Positions 46,110 to 57,134 of a stretch of 64,000 nt of DNA are shown piece after piece. The stretch's first letter is position 1; each line of letters begins with the position of its first letter. Below the pieces are notes generated by a model. It had not been told where the DNA came from. It ran no database searches and saw only the letters and a list, made by a program, of their open reading frames with translations. Source of the DNA: Synaphobranchus kaupii (taxonomy: Eukaryota; Chordata; Actinopteri; Anguilliformes; Synaphobranchidae); the NCBI GenBank assembly GCA_029718625.1, contig CM056376.1, forward strand, positions 120,241,264 through 120,305,263. Direction: 5' to 3'. A program made the translations under genes and the position numbers.

Positions 46110-48960
46110 ACAGTAGAAACAGTTTTGTTTATCTACGCTACCTTTGATGCAATCATTGTAGAATGTAGAAAATTGAAAACGTGCATGTGAATGTATACAC
46201 ACATTTTGTCTGAAATTGTTTTGAGTTTTGCCTTTGCCTTTTTGTGCAAGTTAATATTTAGGCATCTGCATTATCGATAACTCTTAGCAACCCATTCTAT
46301 CCTGAACCACTTATTGTTGTGTGCCTAATATCATCCACCCTCAGTGAACATGTTTCTAGCTGTTCTGAACCTTTCGTCTTGTTTTTCCTGGAGCTCTTGT
46401 GGTATGCAGTGTATATAATGTGTATTATAATGGCACTGTAGACAGAATTGCATATTATGCTGGATGGGAGTTTCTTTAAATTGCAAAAATTCATAATAAT
46501 GATGTGTCTTGCTGAGAGCACTGTGGGCCAATTATAGTGAATTTAGCAGGGGAGTTGAAATCTTCAGTTTTGAGTTTCTAACTGGGATGGAATGGGCCCT
46601 CCGGTTCTTATCCAGTCTGGTCTATTGGCCTAAACTCAAGGTTTTGCAGTTTTCTCTGGGAGCTAATATCAGGTGATTGAGTGTCCCACTGTCAGTCTAC
46701 AAAGAGGCCAAAAAAATGTATCTGAGACAATGCGACAGACCATATGATATGCATTTTATCCTTTGATCGTAATACCATGAAATCAAATTTGATAGTGTCC
46801 TACCCCTTAAGGTTACTAAGAGCTGTATGTACATTTGTATAAACATTGAAACATGATATCTTTGGAAATTAAGTGAAATCCAATTATTGAATACAAATTG
46901 ACCAGGGTGAAGTATGCGATTGAATATAACATACACACTACCAGTTAGTTGGACCAAAAAATACTGGGATATTAAGATGTTAATATTCCTTTCTTTATTA
47001 ATGGGACAGTGACTCATTGAGTAGCATATTCCTGAAAACATATATCGAGGCATTTTGAAGACACTGATTGGCTTTGTTATTACAGTATATAATAAGTGTA
47101 ATTTACGGTGAGATGACTCCAATGACATCTTTATCTCTGAGAATAGAATCTCTTGGCACTATCTCTGATATGAGGCAGTTTGATGAATGTTTGCCATGTC
47201 CAAACAATCATTTTCCCCAGGGACATTTTTTTTCCAGACAAGGAGGTGATCAATCATCAATACATCCAAGGAGAGTCAAGGGACTGTGTAGCTTTCTTTG
47301 TTACTGAGAAAACTGTTCTTGGGTATGCTTAGTACAGCTCAACTAATGAATGAAACAATTATTGAATAGTTTTAATGAATCAATTATTTACTGAAATAAA
47401 ACAATTTCAAGTGCGTTCAAAAGGGCACAGTCAAGTGTCTAATCATACAATTGAGTTTCTAATTGAGACATTCATAAAAACAATTAATTGATCTAATATG
47501 GGGAGAGTCAGAGGAAGGAAAGTGAACATGGATGGAAGTTTAAATGCTATAAAAGCATACCTGGTACACTGCATACTGACAGATTTAATCTATTTTGCAC
47601 AACTTGCAATAAATTACACAAAGATAACAATAGGCCCACATTTAAAAACTAAGAAACATCACAGAAGAGTCTGTTCAACAACTTGCCATGATACAAATAT
47701 AATCAGTTTTCATTTCACCATGACATTCGCCACTTTTCTTTCATCTATCATGTTTGTATTAATATGACTCCACTGCAAACTATTTTCCTTTTACTCATAC
47801 AATTAATTAATTTATTTAGATTTTTTGTCCTGCTTAAATGTTATATAACTGTTCACATTTTTAATGTGAGCATTTCCCACTGATTATAACAAAAACTAAC
47901 ATGTCCCTGTTGCACAAGGTGGCCCTAATTATGGCAGACTATCGAGTCATTATATCGATGTTCGGTTTGTCCACAAGAACATGGATCAAGTGAGGTTATG
48001 ATTCACAGAGATGTTTGAAGAGGTAATTCACTCTGAGAAATACATGAAGGCCAAGGGGAGGTTTTGAGAAATTGAGTCACAGTGAGAGTTAATTAAATGT
48101 AGGGCGAAGGAGAGGGATTACCCACAATAAATCTCAAATGTTTCATAGAAGGCCATCTTCTACACAGCAAGATCCTAAGTGTCAATTCAACTCTAACCGA
48201 GTTATTGCGAGTTAAATAATAACTAAATGTCGGTTACTCTGCTACATTTAAAAGCATGTATAATGTGGTGTTTGTCTTTGTGAAACTATTTTGTCATTTT
48301 TCCTTTGATTGCTGAGTAAATTGAATAGCATAAATGCATATTTATTCTTTCAGCTAAAGTGAATCATCCAACTGCGCTTAGCTAAATTAACCCGCATTAG
48401 GGTAGCTACAGTTTAGATGAGCATTCCCGTTTTGTAACCTCTTTTATTGTAGGAGCAATACACTTACTGTAGCTCTGGGTAAATCTGCCAAAAACAGAAT
48501 CCTTGCCTGATTGAATCAATATCTACTTAGAGGGATATCCCATCTGGAGACCAGTTCTTCTCTAATTGGGGACATTCTCTTCAAGTCCCCAGCTCTCTGA
48601 AGTCTGAACATACTCTCAAATTGTCAGTGAGTCAATTTGTGGTCAATTCAACATTTTCCCATTGCATGAGAAATAAGATTGAGTTAAGATCGAAAAGGCT
48701 TCATGAATTTACTTTTTATCTTTAATCTTTCAAATTGAATCACCATATTTGACAAAGTCTGTAAGAAAACAAACTGATTCATAAATAGTATGTTGCAGTA
48801 TAGTTCCTGTGGCATTAACTCTTCAGGACCAAATCTGTTGACACAGTAGCTGAAGAGAAGAATGTGACAGGACACTGGTAGGCTATGTAACACAGTATCC
48901 TCATTCAGGGCACCACATGCCTTAGAATCACATTGATTGCTGGCTGTCAGAATTAACCGA
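46110..48960. other. Intergenic DNA, AT-rich
   Basis: No gene or mobile element recognised. Open frames such as 46697-47128 on the minus strand have no motif. Confidence 0.45.
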
Positions 48961-48967
48961 TGTTTAA

Positions 48968-50085
48968 AGGGTAAGTTCGCTATTTTGGACCTTGGACCCT
49001 ATTTGCGGTCTGTCTTCCATGAACCTGACACATTGAGTCCATATTTTTGCTGATCGGTCCAGTATTGAGCTAGCTACAGATTTCCTGTAGGCTCTCACTG
49101 GGCTACAATAGAAGTCAACGGGGCAATTAGAAATGTTATGGAAAAACAACTATAAATGTGCTTTTATAGCTCAGTGTGTATTCTTACGGTCTCAGTATGC
49201 TCTCCTGTGAAATGTAGGCTATCGCAAACGCAAACCGAACGTTGAAACAACAGTTCCATTTGAAACAGAACTATTTCTCCGACCGCACTACCTCGCACTG
49301 TAAACTTCCGCAGTCTAGCTACGTTGTAGAGAGGCCGCTTGAAAAGCAGTTGATCACAAATCCTGACCTCCCGTTGGAGTTTACTAGCTAGTAGCCTACA
49401 GCAGAACTATTTGTAACGCAATGTTTGTAATCATCATTTGTAATAATTTACATTACCTGCGCAACTTCAGCCTCTCTCTCTTCTCTTGCTCTCTTATCAT
49501 CCATCTCTTGTAGTTCCGTGTCCGTGTATTCTGGCTCAAATCTGTAGCCAGTAACGTCAAAGTCAAAATCGAATTCTTCGTCTTCGTAATCATTATAGTC
49601 ATCCATCATCCAAGTTTTTTTGTGGAAATTGTAGCCTACGTTGCTGCAGGTAAACAAACGCAGACTGCTCACATAGATAGTTTCGTAAACGGCCGGCACA
49701 CCTTCCCGCTCCCCCACCCCCGACACATAGTACTCCGCGGGAGCAGCGAAAACAAGCAACAGAGAAATGCTTACTTCCAAGCCATGCCAAGCACGTAAAA
49801 ATGTTCGGATTGAGATACATTTCACAGGAGAGCATACTGAGACCGGTAACAATACACCCTGAGCTTCCCGTCTCATTTATTGTACATGAAAGCACATTTA
49901 TCGTTGTTTTTCCATAACATTTTTAATTGCCCCGTTGACTTCTATTGTAGCCCAGTGAGAGCCTACAGGAAATCTGTAGCTAGCTCAATACTGGACCGAT
50001 CAGCGAAAATATGGACTCAATGTGTCAGGTTCATGGAAGACAGACCGCAAATAGGGTCCAAGGTCCAAAATAGCAAACTTATCCT
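48968..50085 (-). mobile_element. TTAA-flanked long-inverted-repeat element (Kolobok-like)
   Basis: An 1118-bp element flanked by TTAA at 48964-48967 and 50086-50089. Ends begin AGGGTAAGTTCGCTATTTTG and, inverted, AGGATAAGTTTGCTATTTTG. The inverted arms stay alignable for about 200 bp without large gaps and resume further in (CAGTATGCTCTCCTGTGAAA facing its inverse), to about 250 bp. TTAA target sites and AGGG-type ends fit Kolobok or piggyBac superfamilies. The unique centre holds a splice-ready exon on the minus strand. Confidence 0.8.
49457..49609 (-). CDS. First-exon-like coding fragment inside the TTAA element
   Basis: Starts MMDDYNDYEDEEF at 49609 and runs 51 codons to …EREAEVAQ, where GCGCAG|GTAATG forms a 5' splice site. 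The exon is very acidic and contains GYRFEPEYTDTELQEM. From memory, 'YRFEPEYTDEEL' N-termini occur in fish proteins with a P2X7-like C-terminal cysteine region associated with transposons; that link is not proven here. No downstream exon is present in the element, so it is either a gutted remnant or a captured 5' exon with its upstream region. Confidence 0.5.
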
Positions 50086-50099
50086 TTAAAAGATCTCCT

Positions 50100-51630
50100 C
50101 TCTTTTCCCTAAAGTACTGCATTGCTGCATGAACCTGGGTGACAAATGAAGACACTGCGGCCAGAGCTCCTGGGGCTGATCTCTTCTCATCCCATGCTAG
50201 CTTGACTGCAATATTAATGACAGCATTATTACTTAATTTTGTTGTGACTACAGTTGATTAATTGATATTTCTCCATTAAGCCCAGCTAATTCTTCGGAAG
50301 GAGGGAGGGAGGGAGGGAGGGAGGGCTATATTTGAGTGGAAAATGAGATTAAAGAGTTGAGTAATCTATTACAGCAGCACTGCTGCTGTTGCTGTAAATT
50401 GATTTAGGGTCCTGAACTGAGAGTGATCATTATGTGAAAGGGTGCTGACCCAAGGAAAGATCTGGACCTTAATTCAATATTTTTCAAAGTGTAATATGTG
50501 TGAAAAGCAATGAGAGGTTTAACTTGCGCATAATTCAGTTTTGTACTTTTTTGCATCTGGTGTTCACCACAATTTGTAAATCCATTTGTTAAAGGAGTCC
50601 ATTTGCTTTATTACTTGTTCCTGCGTTTTTGTGAGAGTGTTTTATTTTACAGTGAACGGCTTGAATTGGGTCCATATTCTGGGAGGCATTTTCCCTCCAT
50701 GTTGTTTTAAAGTGGCTGTTATGAACTGTTTGGTTACATTGTAGATGGTGTTTCCGCGTCGCAACGACGCCACGCCGACACAGAACGACTGCGGCACATT
50801 TGGCATTACGAAAGCCGGGCTCTCAGCACGAAAAGGTTTATGAATTGCCTATTACAGATGAGTGTTTGCCACAAATGAGGTACTCTGCGCTCATCTAAAT
50901 GGCTGACGGGTCAAGAGATATAGTGGGCCATCGAGGCCATTGTTGGAGAGCCGTGCGTGTGGCAGAGTGCGATTAAACTTATCTCCCGGCTGCCTCATGA
51001 ACCGCCTGATTGCGAAGAGGCCCCTGTAAGGGAAAAATCCCAATATTTCTCAGCTGGGTCCTGGTTCATAACATCGTGAGCAGCCTCCAACAACTTGCTC
51101 TCTCAGAGGACTCTCAGAGGAAAAGAAAGGTAGCCCTGTGTTACGAGGTCCTTATTGAAAACCACTTCAGACGAGGACAATTGTTCTGGTAATAACCTGA
51201 CAAAGAGGAGTGAGTTATTGCCTTCAGTTAAAATTTTTATATACACCCAGTAGAAATGTGAGATGACTTTCACCCACAGAAAGTGTTTAGTTGGATGTGC
51301 TGAAATAAGCATGCATTGAGTAGATTGCCTATGTATTGCTTGTGTATAAATGCTTGACTTCCAACCCTGTCATTGTTATATTTTGTTTCTATTTATTCAT
51401 TTTAAACAGAACTGTGACTGTGCACGGTTAGCTGCTAATGCCAAACTGATGTTCTGCACTGTTTATTTCAATTAATGCACCAAGTACTCATCAAAATTCT
51501 CTTCAACAATATCACTGTGTATATTTTACCTATTTTGTGCAAGGTTTCTTAGTAATAAACAAGAATGCGTTTTCATGAATTGCAAGTGTTGTGTTACCAG
51601 CCTTATTGATTACTTCAATGGAGATTTAAC
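50100..51630. promoter_or_regulatory. Intergenic DNA with a GC-rich, CpG-bearing block
   Basis: A (GGGA)n tract lies at about 50297-50325. 50740-51040 is unusually CpG-rich for the area (GTGTTTCCGCGTCGCAACGA) with no open frame, repeat or transposon end. It may be conserved regulatory DNA. Confidence 0.25.
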
Positions 51631-51639
51631 CCAAATCCA

Positions 51640-51850
51640 TTTTGTATGGATATGATTTCCCTCTTCTGCACCTGGCCTCTGTTCCACAGGCCTCAAGAGC
51701 TCTTTGTTCATGGCAGGCTGCTCCTTTGTTTGAGATGCAACCAGCGGGCAACCGTTTGTCATCATTAATATGCATTAAACCGCTGTTTGCACCCATGCAA
51801 ATGAGGGGCACGTTCACAAATTCGATTAGGGAGTCGATTTGATTTTGGCT
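51640..51850 (+). promoter_or_regulatory. Candidate SOX/POU enhancer
   Basis: Clustered within about 100 bp: CTTTGTT at 51702-51708, CTTTGTT at 51724-51730 followed four bases later by ATGCAA at 51735-51740, an ATATGCAT word near 51769, and a perfect octamer ATGCAAAT at 51795-51802. The spacing of the second SOX site and ATGCAA is close to, but wider than, the canonical SOX2-OCT4 composite. No coding or repeat explanation was found. Function is inference. Confidence 0.3.
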
Positions 51851-53150
51851 TAATGGATCGCTGTAGATTTTTGTTTTTTTAATCACAGATTGTGCATTTC
51901 ACATGTACAGTTTTGAAAAATATGTTTTCGGATAGCCTGCGCTCAGTGTGATATAGTATACGTATATATATATATGTGTATTTTTTTTCTCCATTTTCCT
52001 GACATTAGGACTAGTCCATGATTGATGTTCTATTCACCCACACACACACACACATAGTCCGTGCCTATGTGTGCCACTGAGTCCCCTTTTTATACAGTAC
52101 CTTATTAAAATTGAGGCTTTCTGTCAGCTTATTAACTCTCAAGAATACAACTCTGAAATGAGCTACTGTTGCAAAACATCTCATTGCTTTCATTCAAAGC
52201 AGATTATATCACCAGGCTATAACAGCAGACCCAGGAAGACATTGCCAATAGAGAAAGTAACCACACAGATATTCAGCACCCAGGAAATATTACACAAACA
52301 ATGGCCTCAGTTACATTCTTGCAGAGAGAAAAAACCGTTTAGTTTAACAATTTAGAAAGCAATACTGCCATGGTAATTCAAGAAATAATGGAAAAGATAG
52401 TCAATCACTTGGCATCGAGCAAGTTCATTTAGACCTCTGTCGTTGCATTCAAAATGTGTTATGTCTGCTTCTTGAACTCTGCCTGAAGGGTGATTTAACA
52501 ACAGAGATGAGAAGATCTAACCAATTTTCTCCCCTCTCAAATGGTTTAACACCAATGATTCAAGCCACCAAAGACGGGTCTTTAGATTACTATCTTTGTT
52601 CAGTACTACAAATGATCAGGAAAGAAATCACACTTTTATTTCTAGAATTGGTAAGGTAGAGAAATTGAAAAATGTACCTTGGGTTTGTTTTTTTGTGCTT
52701 TTATTTTTAAAGAAGTACAACAACTGAAGTTCAGTCAAGGGTGTGGTTGCATCTCTCGACCTTGATATCTCTGTGCTGACTAACAGGTCTTTGTTTAACC
52801 ATCATTTATAATGCATGGGGGATCAGACCATTGCTTTTGCAATTATGCAGCTGTACACAAGGCCTAGGTCCCCTGTAGGGGGAGCGATCTGAATCGTTGT
52901 TTTGATTCTGCGGGTGACGTCACTTACGGGCGTGCGCGCTGAACTCTGCGGCATTCGCTCCAAAGGATGTCAGCCGTCAGCTGACAAGTCTTCCTTTGTG
53001 CTGTGCAAATCGATCTGCCAAAGTGTATTTTTAGCAGGCCGGTTTGAGCAGGACTGCTCATTTCAGTAGAAAAACCAAGGCTGTAAGTTTGCAGTTTGGT
53101 TCTGGTTTCCCAAGGTGACCTGAACGGCAGCTCTCCAGCCCCCACCCAAT
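51850..53150. other. Intergenic DNA
   Basis: TATATA tract at about 51962-51975 and (CA)n at about 52037-52053. No gene recognised; open frames at 52071-52355 and 52456-52659 have no motif. Confidence 0.4.
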
Positions 53151-53159
53151 CCGTAAATC

Positions 53160-53480
53160 ACCCAACAATATCTCGCCGTGCCATAAAAAGCTCTTCTTAT
53201 TTGTTTCGCTAGGGCTGTCATTCCCCGTCTCCCCCGCGTGACGTGTTATATTTAATAACTCAATAAAGGCCTCTCACCCTCCCATGGCACCGTGATGGAA
53301 CTCATTTACTGGTAATGAAGATGCTATTAATATCCCACTATCACTGGGAAGCAAAATCCCAGAATCCCTTGCTGCGGCAGGAGGAGGATAGTTGCTGATT
53401 ACCTCTCCAGGTAATGAGCTGGAAGGGGAGGCATTAATTAAAAAGCCCATGATGGCTCTGTCTCACAGGCCACCTCTCTG
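53160..53480. promoter_or_regulatory. Candidate conserved non-coding block
   Basis: Repeat-free, no open frame, with TTTACTGGTAATGAAGATGC, CCAGGTAATGAGCTGG and GCATTAATTAAAAAGCCC phrases rich in homeodomain-type cores. Conservation is untested. Confidence 0.25.
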
Positions 53481-53729
53481 TTCCATAGTAAACTATTGCT
53501 ATTTTTTATGGATTGCTTGTCCTAATCTTGAATCTGCTAATATGAGAAGAACTCAAGGTGGTCAAACAGGTTCTTTTGAGGTTAACAAAGGAGACACAAT
53601 TGCATATTTAAAATAACCTAATTTAATTAAGCTTTCTGAAGTTGATAATTTCTCATCTTGATCATAAAAATAGCCCCCAACAGCATGGATATTTCTGCTT
53701 TACCTGCATTTCTTCTATTTCTTCTGCAG

Positions 53730-53764
53730 TCAGCTTCTGACATAAACTGGAACACCATATCAAG
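53730..53764 (+). other. Candidate 35-nt microexon
   Basis: Preceded by a long pyrimidine tract ending TTCTATTTCTTCTGCAG and followed directly by AAG|GTAAGTAC, both near-consensus. One frame is open (SASDINWNTIS). With no partner exon visible it could belong to a large-intron gene, a long non-coding RNA, or be chance. Confidence 0.3.
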
Positions 53765-54342
53765 GTAAGTACACATTCACTGTCTGGGGAGGCTATTTTC
53801 TCGCTCTCATTGAACTCCATTGTCAACTGATGCTCATAATTAGCTCATAATTTGTGTGAACACGCAAATTGGACACGCTAATTAACACATAATTACTCCT
53901 AAGAATCATGTTAAGATAACTTTTAAGACTTCATGAAAGAGCATGTTATACACCTGCCCATAGGTTAATACTCTAGGCTAAGAGTGTGCCTGTTAATTCG
54001 AAGTGGCTTTCAGATGATATTTGAGGTACCATAAATGACAAACCGTGAATCAACAGACTACTTATTACTAATAATAATAAAAACAATAATACAGTCTGCA
54101 TCAAAGCCTATGCAGACTGAGACTGCAGTGTCCATCTTTTAATATGCATCTTCATCCACACATGGAGGGACAATGCACAGGTATATGCCATCAGTGACTC
54201 TCACAACTTCATGGAAGCTGATGTGACTGGAATATTCCTGTAACTGCATGATTTGCCTGACCTACCCATGTAGCGCTGTTGATGTCTAATCATCGGAATA
54301 ACATAGATAACTAGGTATCCTTTTTGTGTGAAATTGTGTTAA

Positions 54343-54943
54343 ATGAGTCCAATTTTGAACTGTAACCAGTCAATACGAGCTTCCAACTGCTGCGCCGCTG
54401 CCTTGCCTTGATAAACAGTCTAGGAGCTAAAGTCGCTAAAGTAGTGTCTAGCTAATATTGCCTATAGAAAATATGCGTTAGCTTGTCATGCTAGGTCACG
54501 GTAGGTATATATTTGCAGGCTGTTAACTAAAATATCAAGGCGAGGCAGTGGCGCAGCAGTTCCCGGCCTGTCAGAGGCTACAGCCTATGGTCAAAAGCAG
54601 TTAGTGAAAATGAAGTTTTAAATTAAGTTTTCTTTGGTAATATCTCATTTGAGCATCTTGGGGCAATACAAATGGACCGTCTGTGCAAATTTCTTCCTCT
54701 CGATACATCGTTGAGCTCACTGAAAGTCAGCTGTTTTCCCATAGTAATACATTGAGCAGGCGTGATGTCACAACTGCAGTTGGTCCAAAATGGCTGCGCC
54801 CTAGTGGAAATAAAGCGAACTTTAACTTATTTTTCCAGCAGCAAATACGGGTCGGTTAGAGACTTGAAGGCACTAATAAATATCTAATTTAAGGTAAAAA
54901 GCTAACAAAACAGAGCCACTAAACCGAGTGCTTCATGTCCCCT
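54343..54943. mobile_element. Possible TTAA-type element with internal hairpin
   Basis: TTAA occurs at 54339-54342 and 54944-54947. The right end, inverted, reads AGGGGACATGAAGCAC, as in TTAA elements. Inside, CCAACTGCTGCGCCGCTGCC near 54381 is the near-exact inverse of GGCAGTGGCGCAGCAGTT near 54545. The left terminus matches the right poorly, so the limits are uncertain. Confidence 0.35.
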
Positions 54944-54949
54944 TTAACA

Positions 54950-56480
54950 AAACTGAAACAATGTATTTGTTAAAGATGGTTTTTAATGTGAATAATTATT
55001 CTGTCATGGATTTTATATAGTTTTTTTGAACCATATTTTATGCACATTTTACCATTCTCTCATTGTGTATTGCCATCATTTTTATTTGTTTCTTTATATT
55101 GTCCTTTTTGTAATTAATTATTTTTTTATGTGAAGCACTTTGGGTTATATGAAATGTGTTATAAATCTATTGATTTATTTACATATTTATTTATTTTGTT
55201 TAAGGAACTCAACTTGCCACCACATTGTTGCAAAATTTTAAATCAATATAAAACAGTTATATTATTGCATTATAGCATCTAAGAAAAGAAGATGCTTCCC
55301 AACTGATGTCAGATCGACTGCACCTGAAAATAGAAGCCTGTCAGAGATGGATGTTAGTCCTTTCATGATGGAAAACCCTGTCAGCTCTCTGTATGCGAGT
55401 TGAAAGGAGAGTCAGCGTGTGTACAGAGTGAGAAACCAAGATAGCTAATGCCCAGAGACAGCACTGGAGCATTGCCCGCAACAGACCAAAGGCGATAAAC
55501 GCCACTCTGTGTCTGAAGAGTGACTCATTCAACTGCCTCCAGCATCAGCGCATAGAGAACTAGGCATCAGACTTTAGTGCGGAATGGGGGTAATGTCCCG
55601 TAGAAAGCCAGAAACGAGTGCTATTCATCAATGCCATGTTGAATGGGGAAATGAACACATCTACTAATTGAAGGTTTTCCTTTCCGTGCCATGTGCCAGC
55701 TATGATGCCCAGGAGATGCCTGGCACATACTTCACCAGCCCCTGCCCACCCCCCAGACCCCCTGGCTGTAATCTTTAATTGCATAATGTCTGACTCTGCA
55801 GCTGGTACTTTTTGGATCATGTCACTGACAAAGGGGCTCCATCTTCTACCCCTGGGCATCAGGGAGGGAATGCTTGCATGGTGGGGTGGTGGCTGTCTCC
55901 AAACCGTGTCTCCATCTGCTCCGACTCCTCCACTAATGGCATACACCACTGTGAATGTCAGTGTCTCTCATACTCACTATCGCTCTGTCTCATACACACA
56001 CATACAGACACATGGCAAGTGTGTATACCATGCACGCACGCACACACGCACGCACACACACACATGATGTCCCCCATATCCTTCTTCTGAAGTTTGCTGA
56101 TACTTTCTATTATCATTAGTATTGTGAATAGTATTCCCTCTTTCCTATGCTTTACCTGTTTTCCATATAATCTATTTGGGGAACATAATTATATTAGTCT
56201 GTGCTTTTGACTCCATACTTCAACATGGGTGAGTACAATATGTGGAAATTTAATAATTTAGAGTCTATTCAAAAGACACAATTATGTGCTGAAATGTACA
56301 TTCCACATATAGCATGCCAATTTCTAAGAAAACATTCTACAAACACAAATTGCCATTGTATACATTTCTATTTTAAATGTACTTAAATCTGGAATGGTAA
56401 AGCCATTTGTTGTGACATTCAGCTGCAACACTCCAAATGATGTCCTGCTCTATTTAGATTTAATGTAAAAAGAAGGCAAG
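54950..56480. other. Intergenic DNA
   Basis: CA/CG-rich simple repeat at about 55990-56065. 55680-55900 has higher GC and no repeat. No gene recognised. Confidence 0.4.
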
Positions 56481-56489
56481 CCGTGTAAG

Positions 56490-57130
56490 TTTCTCTGGAT
56501 AAGAGCATGTGCTAAATGTAGAGAATGTAAGACTAAATGTATTTATGTCTTCCATTGTCAGACAGGATACATACAGTATGATATCACTACAATAAAACAG
56601 ACACAAGTAAACAGATCATGCACTGCATTATGCAGGACCATTGGTTAGCAACAATGGACACTCACAAAGTGCAAATTCCATTGTACTTTGTGATTTATAT
56701 TATTTATATAGCGTAATTGTCTCTCGTCATGAGTTCATTGGGAACAAAGTAACTCCTATTACTGAAGCAATAATACAACTGCATTAACATAGTACTGCAG
56801 TTCTAAAATAAATGCACTTTATAAATATGTGTCTAGGTACTGAAAAACAAGTCAATTTAATGTTTCAAATAATTCTAAACAAATTGCAAACAATATGAAC
56901 AATTAATTGATGTTTATAGCAGGCACTGCTAAATATGTGATACATTGTAATGTTCATAAACTTTATTAATGGTTCATTATCAGTGTTAGCACAAAGGGTC
57001 AATTTTCCAAGTCCTGCAACTCTCTGGTTATAAACCCAATTGCCTGAAATCATGCAAATTGAATACTAGGCTTTTACATGACATTGCATTTATTTAGCAG
57101 ATGGTTTTACCCAGAACAACATACAATGTA
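56490..57130. repeat. Two degenerate copies of a common fish repeat word
   Basis: TTCTCTGGATAAGAGCATGT with GCTAAATGTAG near 56491-56522, and ATTTATTTAGCAGATGG near 57088, are the two orientations of a widespread fish 'ggataagagc…gctaaatg' word. DNA between them is unclassified. Confidence 0.4.
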
Positions 57131-57134
57131 GGCA

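Noticed and set aside
55560..55949. 129-codon minus-strand frame
   Set aside because: Open by GC content only; no domain, no splice partners; the plus-strand frames overlap equally well.
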